From Ectocarpus siliculosus (lineage: Eukaryota > Sar > Phaeophyceae > Ectocarpales > Ectocarpaceae): a DNA stretch of 59,332 nt. Position numbers and translations under genes: made by a program. Below, one piece after another: positions 11,861-23,700 of this stretch (the first letter of the stretch is position 1; every line of letters starts with the position of its first letter). The stretch covers positions 68,167 to 127,498 of the forward strand of contig FN648187.1 of assembly GCA_000310025.1 (NCBI GenBank), read 5' to 3'. The notes beneath the pieces were generated by a model. It saw only the letters and a list, made by a program, of their open reading frames with translations. It ran no database searches and was not told where the DNA came from.

Positions 11861-14800
11861 GTGAGCGAGGAAGGAAGTTCGTTTTGTGGAGTCGGTGCCT
11901 GCTCCTGTTGTTGTTGCTGTTGCTGCTGCTGCTGCTGCTGATGCTGGTCCATCTCGAGAGAACAAGCTCCCGCGAGCGCCCGCGAAACAGAATGAAGAAT
12001 TTCCCTGTCCATCGTCGACATCGCCTGACTTGCCCGTTCCCGATTCCTTACCCCCCCCCGGTGTTTGCCATCGGGGTTGGGTTTTCGTCGCTTGGCAACG
12101 ACGTAGTAAAACAAGCCAATTCATTTCGTGAACTCGGCAACCAGGTTACTTTTTTTTTTACCTCTGTTTTTTTTTTTGCGGTAACCATAATGGTGGTCGA
12201 GTAGATCATGTTGTGCGGGGTCGAGAACCCTCACTCCGCGCAAGGGGGATGATCGCACTACGTTGTGTTGAAATGGTCAAGCATCCTCGAGGCAGTTACA
12301 CCGTGCTTATAACTGTCTCTGGAAGTGAAAGCACCAGAAAATGTATTAAGTCATGCGCAGCTGTCATCCGTACGCAAGGAAGTAAGCACAAGATGCCGAA
12401 CACCCTTAGCAGGATGCAGCGCACCCTTCATGCGACTCGCCGAATACCTCACGGCGTTTCGCGCTTGGTGATGTGAGAGCCTGGTCCGGTGAGAACCCGG
12501 CGTGCTCCGTCCCGGCTTTGTAGGGATGCGAGGTCAATGGTCTAACGACTACGGCATGCACGACTATGAGTACACCCCCCCCTCCCCGAAAACCGCGTAC
12601 AACACAACGAACCAGTTCCGCGTGGCCAGCTTGTTCCTCACGGCGGAGGAGGCCTCGCACGACGACAAAGGGGATGGCGGCCTCGGTGCTGCGGCTGCCG
12701 CGGACGAAGAGGGGGAGCAGCAAGAGACGGAGCGCGCGTGGTGGCCGAACCTCGCGAGAGGTGCTGGCCGAGGCGCTCGAGTCGACGGCTCCGCGGCGGC
12801 AGAAGGGGGGGGGGCATGTGGCGACGCGGGGTGAGAACGATCGATCTTGATTTTGCTCGAATTGTGTTCGCAACAACCTTTCGGTGAAACAGCACATCAC
12901 ATACGCTATTTTTGTTTTGTGTGTTCCAGCCCAAGCTTTTTGATTCAACTGGGCAGCGAGACAGAAGCGTCGTGGCTAGGATGGTTTGAGTGTTGAGGCC
13001 AGTATGGCGCCGTCGTGAACTGCTGGTTGTTTTGAGGTGATGGGCGGGTGAGGAAGGCGAGGGATGCCAGCAAGCAGTCGTTGAGACTAAGATTCTTTTT
13101 TTTTTTGTGTGTGTATGCCTGTCGTTCGGGGACGCCGGGTTCGGCTGGCAGGGGGGGACGCCATGTCGATGTTTTCTGCACAGACGCACCATCTATCTTT
13201 GGGGAGAAACACAGTACACAATAGAAATTGTCGTTGTCGTTGTTGTCTTTACACCGAAACAGAATAGCCGCTAGAGATAAAAAATAGAAAAGTGACGCAT
13301 TTATTTCGGCATAAAGTGCGTGCCTTCTTTCGCTTGGGTCTCGTGGCGAGCTTGGTGAAACGGTTCGCTCACCACACTCCCCCGGAGTGCTCTGCTCTGT
13401 TGTATCGATTGAGCGCTTTCTAATAACAATTAGGTTTTCAACACACTAAGAAGCAGTTAGTGTAGTTCGTAGTCGTTGCGCCGCACGGAAACTTTGTGGC
13501 TGGTTGGGTGTTACTCTCCCCTCTCTCCCCTTCCCCGTGGCATATCTAGTTTGGCACAGCAAATGCAAGGACGATGAACGACCAGCTTCTGGTTCATCAT
13601 TGTGGAACGTAGCCTGTGTCGACGAAACCCGGCGTATCTCTCCGCCCCGGCGTTGTAGGGATGCGAGGTCAATGGTCTAATAACGACTATGGCATTCGTC
13701 TACGTGAGAGAATACCCCCCCTCACCACGTACATGCTCCGTCCTCTCGAGGACGCGTGGTCAATGGTATAACGCGGCATGTGTTTACATCAGAAACACCC
13801 CCACCCACTGTATGTGCAGGGAGCTAGAGGAAGAGGAGGTAGCGCTGGCTGCCAAGATGCTCCCGCGCTGGAAGCAGCGCCACGATGTAGACTGCCGCAG
13901 GTACGACAAGGAGAATATCTTGGAATATGTCGACGTTTCGAGAGACTCCAGAAAAAAAGTGTTCCAATGTACGCCTGGCGAGTTACTGAACGTCGTATTC
14001 TTGTGCAACCTTCATAGGTTTCAAGAAGAGGGGTTCTGTCGTAATTCGAGAGACGCCCGTATTGGGCGTTTCAATGTACGTGTGACGATTTGCTACTGTA
14101 ACACCATATTCTTACGCACGGCCTTCATAGGCTACGAGAAGAAGGATTAGTCGAAGTTTCGAGAGACGCCAGTAAAAGGTGGCGCAATGTACGTTTGACG
14201 ATTTACTCAACACCTCATTCTCATGCAATGTACGTTTGACGATATACTAAACGCCGAAGTCTCATGTACGGCCTTCGCCGCGGAAAGAAACGTCGCTGAT
14301 GGTGGCGGGGTATTGTATTTGCTGCTGCTGTTGCTGCTGCTCCGAAACGCCACCAGATGCGGGGAAGGAGGCATTGTCTTATGCTGCGACTTCTGCCACC
14401 TGGTCTACCACCCGAGATGCCTGGAGGTCACCCCGGGCCTGACCAGCCTCTTCGCCTGCTCCGACTGCAAGGAGGTGATTCAGCGGGACCCCCCCCCCCC
14501 CGCATTTGCTACGGCGGTGTTCGACACAAACGTCGATATACAGTACAGTAGGTGACGCAAGATACCACACCCCCTGAACCGTTTTTCAATGCTCGATTTC
14601 TCCACAACAGAATGAGTGGCAGCGCCGAGAAGGACGGCGAGCGTCGAGAGCTTTCCGAAAACGTATCGCTTCATATATGTATGCATCCTTTTCGTCGTGG
14701 AGTAATCGAGTTCTGAAAATCGGTGCAGGGTGTGTGGTATCTTGTGTCACCTACGGTACACACACGTCCACCGTCTGGGCGGGGGTTAAGATCGCTTTGT

Positions 14801-17721
14801 CGATGGTGTTCTTTGTACTGTCGTTACAGCCAGTGTTTTTAATTTGTCCGCTGACCTGGCTCTCTTCGCCCGTTTCGACTCCAAGGAAGTGGCGAGACTC
14901 TAAGCGGAAAACCCCAACATATTATGGTTTTGTGTTGTTTGCGGCGTTGTTGATCGCGCTGATGCTGGTGTGCCATTTTAGTTGCTTGTGATGCTGGTGT
15001 ACCTTTTCGTTGCTTGTGATGCTGGTATACCTTCTTGTAGCGAAGGGACGCGTGATGCGGTCTATGGCTTGGCGACGGCCTTGTGCAATCCTGGTTAGAC
15101 CGACCCTGGCAAATGGAAAGGGGATCAGTATGCGTTTTATTTGTACCATAATGTGTTCTTTTTCCCCAGCATGAAATATGTTGGAGGCTGTTCGTGCCTG
15201 CTACCGCGACAAAGTCTGTTGCTACAGTGTATTGCTTCATCACATAGAGAGAGGGATACGTGGTCAACGATCAAAGGCGAGCAACACACTGGTACGCCCT
15301 TCCCTCCCAACGACTACGGCAAAGCATGATTATGGGACCCCGACCCCCCCCCCCGCGCGCGCTCATTGGCGCCCCCCCTCCCCCTTGCTGGATGCCCAGG
15401 AAGCCGCCATCCTGGAGTGGGAACTCAAGGGTCGAGATGACGCCGCCAGCGGGGCCGTCGCCGGAGGTCTGCAAGAGTTGCTGCGGGCTGCCGATGGTCG
15501 CGCGGGGAATGCCGGTGTGGTCGACCTCATGCTTAGGTACAGGTCCCTGTTTAGTGCCGGTTGAATAGTGCCGGGTCAAATGTCGGCACGAGTGTCCACA
15601 CTACTGTGCTAAAACCTAGATATCCCTGTCCTGAATAGTGCCGGGGTCCGGTATAGTGCCGGCAAATATTCTGGGCACGTACCGGCACCTCTACTGTACG
15701 TGCATCTTATTTTTTGGCGTCGACCGCGCCAACCGGCTGGCTATTAATAATAATACGTCAGTCTCATTGCGGCTGAAAACACTCTTTCTACTAGCATAGA
15801 CCGCGCTAATAACGGCTGACCAATAGAAATACGTCAGGATCAATGCGCCTGAACTTATTACTACATAGCAAGACTGCGCTAGCTGACCAATGAAACGACG
15901 TCAGTCTCGTTGCGGCTGAAAACACAAAATGTTTTCGGATGACTATGATCTGAGAACCCGTGAATGGAGGCTCAGCTACTCTCCGGGTTAAAGATAGAAA
16001 TTTTGCGTGCGTGTGTGGCCCGCCAGCAGCACCGAGCCTTTTCTTCGTGCGTAAAGTGTAAAACAGCACCTGTAGTCCTGTAGTGGACACCCCCGTGCGA
16101 CGCCACCCTCCAGTCAAAAACAGTACTGCGGGCGGCGGGTAGACGGGGTGATGTTGCGACTCCATATGCATTTGCTCCTAGTTACAACGAGCTCAGAGTG
16201 GGTGTTATGCTCTGTTGGTGATTGTTAGCCAGCCTCTCAGCGCCGTTGTAGTTGATGGAAGAATCATGTGTACGCTCTTGGTTTTGTGCCCAGAAACAAG
16301 CACCTGCTTTGTCTGCAAGCCGGTGTGCTGCATAGGTCGACGCGAGTTGTTGAACCTCTCTTTCACACACATTTTGTTCCCGCATCCAAGCGCCCTTCAT
16401 GCTTCCTCTCGCTCTACGGGGTAGTGCTCTTCACACGAACACCACGAACACCACGAGCTGATCTTTTCCCGTTGCGCGTGACCATGGGGTCGCATTCGAC
16501 TACTTTATTTATTGCAAAACACACAGGTGGTTGAAAGGGGTCACCACAGCCCCGACGGACGACTTGTGTCTCGAGGCCGCCTATTGCGCGGCGGACAACA
16601 GAGCGAGGGGAGGAGGCCGTGGCGGGGGCAACGGGGGGGTTCCGCAGACAACCGCGGGGGTACCCTCGGGGGGGTATCAGCTCGCCGCGGTCGCTCTCGC
16701 CGTGGAGCCGATCGTAAGGGGGTGAGTAGTGAGGTTCACACCCCAATCACAACAACAAATTACTTGTTGATTTTGTTCCGAAACTCGGATGGTTTTTCTG
16801 TGCGCACGGGGCTTGTCCCACGGCACCAGCCATCGTGCTTGAATCAGCAGCCCGCCTACCTGCCTCGTTTCGCCTTCTACCTAGAGTCAACATTCCATCC
16901 ATTTTTTCCCGCCAAACGAAAGGTTGTGAGTCGGTACTATGCGCTTGTCGTCGCTAAGGCTCGGACACCCTGTTTGTTTTTTTTTCACATTTTGGCGAAG
17001 ATACTACACTACTTGAACCTCCCTTCTTCTTTGCACCATTCCCGCCGCTTCTGCAATCAACACGAGACCCCCCCCCCCCCATCCCGCCTTTGCACACATG
17101 CCGCAGGTACCTGCCCACCCGGTTCACCTGGCCGGCGTTGCTAGCCGTCGGCCCCCCACCAGCCACGGTCGACGCTGCCGCCCCTGGAGAAGACGACGGC
17201 CCCGAGCTAGGACTCGCGTGCGAGCTCGCGCTCGCCGAGATGCGCGTGGACAAGGCTCTGTCCCTGATGCGGCAGCGCCAGCAGCAGCAGCGGCCCGCGG
17301 GCGGCAGCAAGAGCAACGCGCACAGCCCTGCGGGTGTGCAGCCATCGGCGCCGGTGGGTGGCGCGGATCCTCCCACGGCGGCGGCGGTGACCGCAGCCGC
17401 TGCTCCGGCGGGAACGGCAGGAGCAGCGGCACCCCCTGCGGCGGCAGCGGCGGCAGCCGTGGTTGTGACTGACGGCGCTGCTACCGAGGTGGGCGGCAAG
17501 AAGAACGAGGGTGCAGGCGGCGGCGGAGGAGGAGGGTGTCTGCGCAGGTCCCCGGAAGACCTCGCCAGGGAAGCCTCGGACATTCTCGCGGACGCCGACA
17601 GGGCCATGCTGCAGCTGGAGCCTTGGTGCTTGGCTATCGACAACAGCAACCTTGGCGACGGTAGGCAGCAACGGAGAGAGCGGCAGAGAGAGAGGCAGAC
17701 AGACCGACGAAAGACAGAAAG

Positions 17722-17776
<55 letters not shown>

Positions 17777-20700
17777 TAAGGCGTTCGGGTTGTGGATGGG
17801 GGGGAAGGCCCCCTTTTACAGTCACCTTCTTCACATGTTGGCAGAGATCGCAACCTTTCTCTTGAACTGAACAGGCGCGCGCAGATGGAAGCCTTTGATT
17901 TTGGCTACAGCAGTACAGCAGTACCGAGAAGATGTTTCTTCTGAGTCATGTAGTCAAGTATCCTCGTCCCTAACCCTCTCTACGCCCGGGATGTATTGAA
18001 TCGCTCTTGACGGCTTAAGACGGCGATGGTGCCGCGGGACACGGAGAGTCGAACACCGCACCCTGGGTGCTGGTGGTGCGGTGGTGGTGGCTGAAAGGCA
18101 TACGGGCGAGGCAGGGCGGCCAAGCGGAAGAAGCCCTAGAGCACTTTCACCTCTGCGAGAGAGCCCTGCGGGGCAGAGGAAGAGAACAGCGGGCGCAGCA
18201 GGGTAGCGGCGCGAGCAGCGGGCAAGAGGAGGAAAAGGGCGACGAGTTCAACGATGAGGACGAGGAAGAAGTCGCGGTGCTGTTGCCGTACTGCTCGGTT
18301 CACCCGAGGATCGATCTGCAGGTGAGAGGGCAGTTCGGCGACCGGCGAAAGAACGCTCTCAACCAACGCATCGTGTGTCGGATCCCGGTGCGTGTAGACG
18401 GATCACCCAAGACGCTTGCTGATTCGATGGCACGGGGTCGCGAGCGCCCGGCGGCTCAACGGCGACGGAGACTGAACGACGAGGTCGCTCTGGGGTATTG
18501 TAGGCCGCATAAGATACCCTGGACCAATTTCTAAATAAGTGATCCGTCCGGAGTGGGCTCATGAGAGAACAGCAATGTCATCAAGGGGTGATGCGAGATG
18601 AGAATAAAGGAGGCAGCAGGATGAACCCGCAACTGGCCTTGGCGTTTCCCGAGCTGGTCAGATCACACAGCTGACGTGTGTCTAACTCGAACAGCCCAGC
18701 GAACCTCGACGAACCAAAAAAGAAGAAAATTACAAATCTGTACACAGTCTTCCTACTCTGCAGCAAACACAGCGAAGGAACCGAAGATGACGGAAGGCGT
18801 TGGAACCGTTGCGCAGAGAGAAAATTGTCCGATAACGCCTCTATTGATTCTGGCACCCCTCTTCGTCGTGGAGTATATTGCGTCCCCAAAACTGAAAAGT
18901 AAAAAATACCCACCCAATCATAGAGGTATTGTATACATACGGGTGAGTTGTTGGCGGAAGGGGTATAGAGGCGAATGTGAGCGAGGTGGACATTTACCAT
19001 CAAGACTACCCTCTGGAAATATTGGATAACATTCGCGCTCGATCCAGGGGGTGTGTTATCTTACGTCACGTCACCGACGGTAACACCACGTTCCTTCTCC
19101 TGCGAAGAAGAGCTCCCGCTGCTGTGGTTGAGACGTAAGCAACGGTGGGACGGAGCTCGCGGGTGTGCGGGGTGCTCACTTTCTGGCTTCGGCTGTTTCC
19201 TTGCGCTCGGAATCGTTTGCTGGGGACGGGCGGCCCTCGGGTTGCCGGACAAAATTACGCTCTCTGTCGCGTCCCACGGTCCTCGTCATTCACCTCTACG
19301 GAATACGTCCGCGTTAGTTGGACCACACGGGGGTCGAAAGATAATGAGCAAGAGTCCGGAACGGGCTTGAATGTGAAGACAGCAACAACAACGGTTTTGC
19401 ATGTGAAGATAAATAGCAACATCCGCCGCCAGTGGTCTCTGTCTCTGTCGGTCTTGCCGTGCCACGAAATCAAACGCTCACCCGTTCCCCACCCCCCAAA
19501 CTTCTCCCCGGAAAGGTTGTTCGGGGGCTTATTACCGACGTAGAACTCTCCGGCACAAGCGAGGCAGCGCGTGAGGCGTTCTCGAGTGCGATCCTTCTTC
19601 TCTCCAAGTGCGCTGCGGTGAGGAACGTAGACACGGCGGCGGGGCAGAGGGCGACCGTAACCGCGGGGACCGGCACCGGGGCGACAGCGGAGGCGGCGAG
19701 ACCGGGAGCGGCAAGCCAGAGCGGCGCTTACGGGAAGTCGGGAGGTACACCTGGCGGCGGCAGCAGCGGCGGCGGCGGCGGCGGCGGCGGCGGTGTGGAC
19801 GCGGCGGTCACCGAGTCCAGAGTTGGCGACGCGCCTGACTCTCAGAGTGTCGTGTCCGCAGAAAGCAACCCCGCCGGGTCGGCGCGTCTCGCACCCGGGG
19901 GCGGACAAGGCAACGGCGAACGGTGTTTTCCGTCGGCTGCGGTGGACGGGACGGCCCAGCCCGGCGGCACTGGTGGCGGTGTCAAAGCTTCATCGCCGCC
20001 GCAGCAAAGAGACCAGGCCCTGAAAGCGCTGGCGTGTGTGATGCGGGGGCTGGAGTCTCGCTTCGTGGCCCGGGCACCGTTGGCTTCGCCGCCGTTCCAA
20101 GGCTCGATCTCTGCGCCGCAATCGGCCGCCGCTGCGGCGGTGGCCGGTGGACCGGGAGCACCAGGCGTCACGGCCGAACCTAAGTCAGCAACGGCAGCGG
20201 GGAACAGGGGGGGCTGGACAGCCCGGGTGCTCTCGTCGCGAGCGGAGGAACTTCTGTCGGATCTGCTGGAGAAGGAGAAGGCGTTCTTGGCGCAGGTCAA
20301 CCGGGACGGCGCTCGCGCGCTCGAGCGGTTGGCGGCGGACCTCGACAAACCCAACGCCGCCGCCGCTGCCGCCACCTCTGCCCCGCCGCCGCCCCCACCG
20401 CCGCCGTTTTTCCTTGCGCGGACCTCTCCCGCTCCTGCTACGCCGGTCATAACGGTGCCCGCCGTGCTTGCCTCAGCGGGCGGAAGAAGTGATATAGCCG
20501 CTCCGCGCCTGACAACAGCGGGCCCGAGCTCACCGCCGGGAACGTCGACCGCGGCAGCGGTGTCCGGCGGTGAACGTGAACTTCTTTTTCGGCGGCGGCG
20601 GCGACACGTTCCCCTACGGCTCTCAGGGCCCGGCCTGGGCGACCAAAACTCGGTGTTCTCGATGATGCTCCGCGGCGCTTCCCTTCTCGACCGCCACGAA

Positions 20701-23700
20701 ATAGCCGTACTCCTCGCGGTGAGGTGCGCCGAGCACTTCCTAGACGCTTCGGACGTGCTGGCCTCCCCGAAAGGACCTCTAGGCATCGGCGGCGGTGGCG
20801 GCGGTAGGCGGGGGTCCCCGGCGAAGAGGAGGGCCGGTGCCGCCGGGAGGAGCGGGAGCGAGGGCCTAGGGGCGGTGCACCTCTTGCTGACGTCGAGATC
20901 CCCCGGGGCCGACCGGCGAGCGGTAGACGCCGCCGTTACGAGCGCGACGGCCGAGTTCCTGGCCCACGCCCTGGCCGTCGTCGTCTGGGCGGTCCCGTGC
21001 GCAGCGAGGGCCGAGCTGTTCGGGGATGGCGGCGGCGGTGGTGATGGCAGGCGGGAGATCGCGGCGGCGGCGGCGGCAGCGAGGAGAGCATCGGTTCTGC
21101 GATGCCTGGCTCGGCTTATGAGGCACTCGATGGAAGACGACAACACCAGGGTAGGAAGCACGTGATTCGCAGAGTTGACGCTCACGTTGGGTAGATGTTT
21201 GCGTTGCAGGGGCTACTGTTGTTGCGATGATTCCTGGGTCCCTTGGTGAAAAATAGTTTTTGTCCATCTTCGTGCACGAGCACGCTTGTTCCTCGACTAA
21301 GAACCCTTCATGGAATGACGCTTAAACCATACCACCAGGTCCTAAACCTGTGCGTTATCGCATGGCAAGCGATCGCCGCGGTTGCGCATGTGCCGAACAA
21401 CGCCTCCACTCGGACCGATACGGAGACGGGGAAACCCCTGCCGCCGGAGGGACGAAGCGCGATGGGGGTCGAGGCCGAGTTAGTACAATCATCCCACGAC
21501 GACGAAGCGGGAGGTGTTTCGACAGCAGATTGCGGCGCGTTTGCCGCGGAGTCCGTCGTTCGAGGCCTCGTTCGCTGCCTGTGCGGCGTGGTGGTGGGCC
21601 GGTGGAAGCAGACGGCGAAGGCGCGGAAGAAGGCCTGGGTTCTGCACGCAATGGAGGCGGTGCACGCCCTCGTACGCACCCTCGAGGTGGGGCTGCTGCT
21701 CGTATTGGCTCAGCACCGGCGGAGGGAAAAAGTCGCTGTGTAGTGCGGGGGGGGTTGGCGTGGTGTTTTGGCCCGATTCTCCTGTGGCGAAATTTAGAGC
21801 GCTTTTGTGGTTGGCTGATCTCGTCTTTGGCTTCGTTGTTGCAGTTTGACGGTACAATCGCCCGTGATCTGTGAAGTAGGCACCTGGGAAGCAAAGGTCA
21901 GCTTGGGTGATCCTCCAAAATATAAGTTATTGATCGGCGAGACCATCACGCTCACGAGCGGCGTTGAAACTCTCGGGAAGTTCCGGTGCACCTGTTGCGG
22001 GTGCAAGTTTGGGTGCAAGTATTGCCTCCCCCACCCAATATCTACTCACCCAATTCGCTGACCCAAACACACACGTTTGTACGCGCCTCGTTCTCCCTCG
22101 GCATTTCTCTCAGTACCTTCAGAGTGTCAGCTGCAGCAACGCCAAGCCATACACCGAAAACACCAACCTCACCGATAGCGACAGCGTCATCGGACCGAGG
22201 CTCAATCCGGGGGTTTCAGGCGTCGCCGGCAGTGACAGCGGCGTTATCACCCCCTCGGCGTCGGTTGGCGCAAACCCCGCGCGGCGTTCTTCCTCCTTTT
22301 TCTTCAACGCCGGCGAGCTCCGAGAGGTTGTGAAAGCCTTGATGGGCCTGTCGAATCTCCCCGACGGGCCGACTCCGGCCACAGCAGCGGCGGCGGCGGC
22401 GGCGGCGACTAAAGGGGCGGGAGGGGCAGCAGGCGGGGGCGGTGGGGGGGGAGGGGGAGCGGGGGCGAGCCCCCCGGGGGGGGGACTTGGAGTGAAGCTG
22501 ACGTGCTCATTGGCTGTCCTGGTGGTAGGGCTCAGCGACGCCGCTTCCTGGCTCGATGCGCCAAGACGGGTGCGTGCGCGTGGCACAACTACGCCGCATC
22601 GATATCGGCTCCTTCCGTGCGTGCAAGATGTAAACCTCAATCGCGCCATTATTTGTTTGCCGGTGCACATTGCTGTCGTCAAGTTTCGTGGCGGAGGTGC
22701 TTGTCCCAGGTCGAGATTTGGATCGTGTCTGCGAGACCGGACCTTTGCGGCCGTCTACACAAGCTAGTAAACCCTCCTATGTGTCGTTCTGTATCAATCA
22801 GCGAAATCATGGACTTTGACAGCCGTGTGTGCCCCCCGCGAGCACTCGTGCGTACGCGTTACTTGCGAGTGGCGTGACCCCCCCCCCCCCTTCCTCTTCG
22901 GTGCTGTACCCCCCCCGCGGGCAAACAATTGATGCCCAACACGTCGCAGGTCGGGCTGGTGGAAACGCTACACGCTCATCTAAAGGGGAAGCCTGGATCT
23001 GCTGCTGTGACCCTGGGGGGCGCTCTGGAGGGCAGGGCCGGCTACGGCGGGGTCTGCGCGGATGGGGAAGGGGTGTTCCTGAAGACAGCACTTCTTTACC
23101 TCTCCAGTCAACAGGTGAAGGGAAATAAATCGATGCATTTTACTTCTTCATCGACCGTTCTGGAAAGATGTATGGACGATTGAAACCCCAAAGGTACGGC
23201 GAAAAATAGCCGCCAGGTACAGATATTGCTTGAAGTTTGAGACGATCCACCCACCACGTTCTTGATTATCGTACTACTGTAACCCAGGGTCTAGCTGTGT
23301 ACCCATTGAGGACGAGAAGCATGATCCACGATCAAACTAACGAGCCCACCAATGCGATCCAGCTGAAACAATGCACCGCCGCTCTTCCTCAACCCCACGC
23401 TGCGCGACCCCCACCCCCCTTAAGGTGGCCTCCGCCGTGAGGAAAGAAGAACAAGAACGGCAGTCCCCCGGCGGCGAAAACAGAGACAATGACGACGTCG
23501 GTTTATCCCGCGATGTTGGTAGTGAAGATGGCAACGAAGACGATGATGACGGAGTGGAGATCGACGTGGAAGGCACTGAGGACGGCGACGACGGTGGTGG
23601 CGAGAGTGACGGCGGCGGCGGTGTCGGCGGCGGCGGCGGTAACGGTAGAGCCAAGGACAGGGAGATGGAAAGACTGACCAGCTACAATGGGTCGCCGAAG

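Noticed and set aside
17670-17776. Coding extension with Arg-Glu repeats after the exon ending at 17660
   Set aside because: It is translation of the (GA)n microsatellite beyond a good gtaggc donor.
23390-23424. Frame reading LFLNPTLRD before the exon at 23425
   Set aside because: It looked like a CABIN1 motif, but no acceptor gives this frame, and it ends in TAA within the pyrimidine tract of the 23425 acceptor. Probably coincidence.
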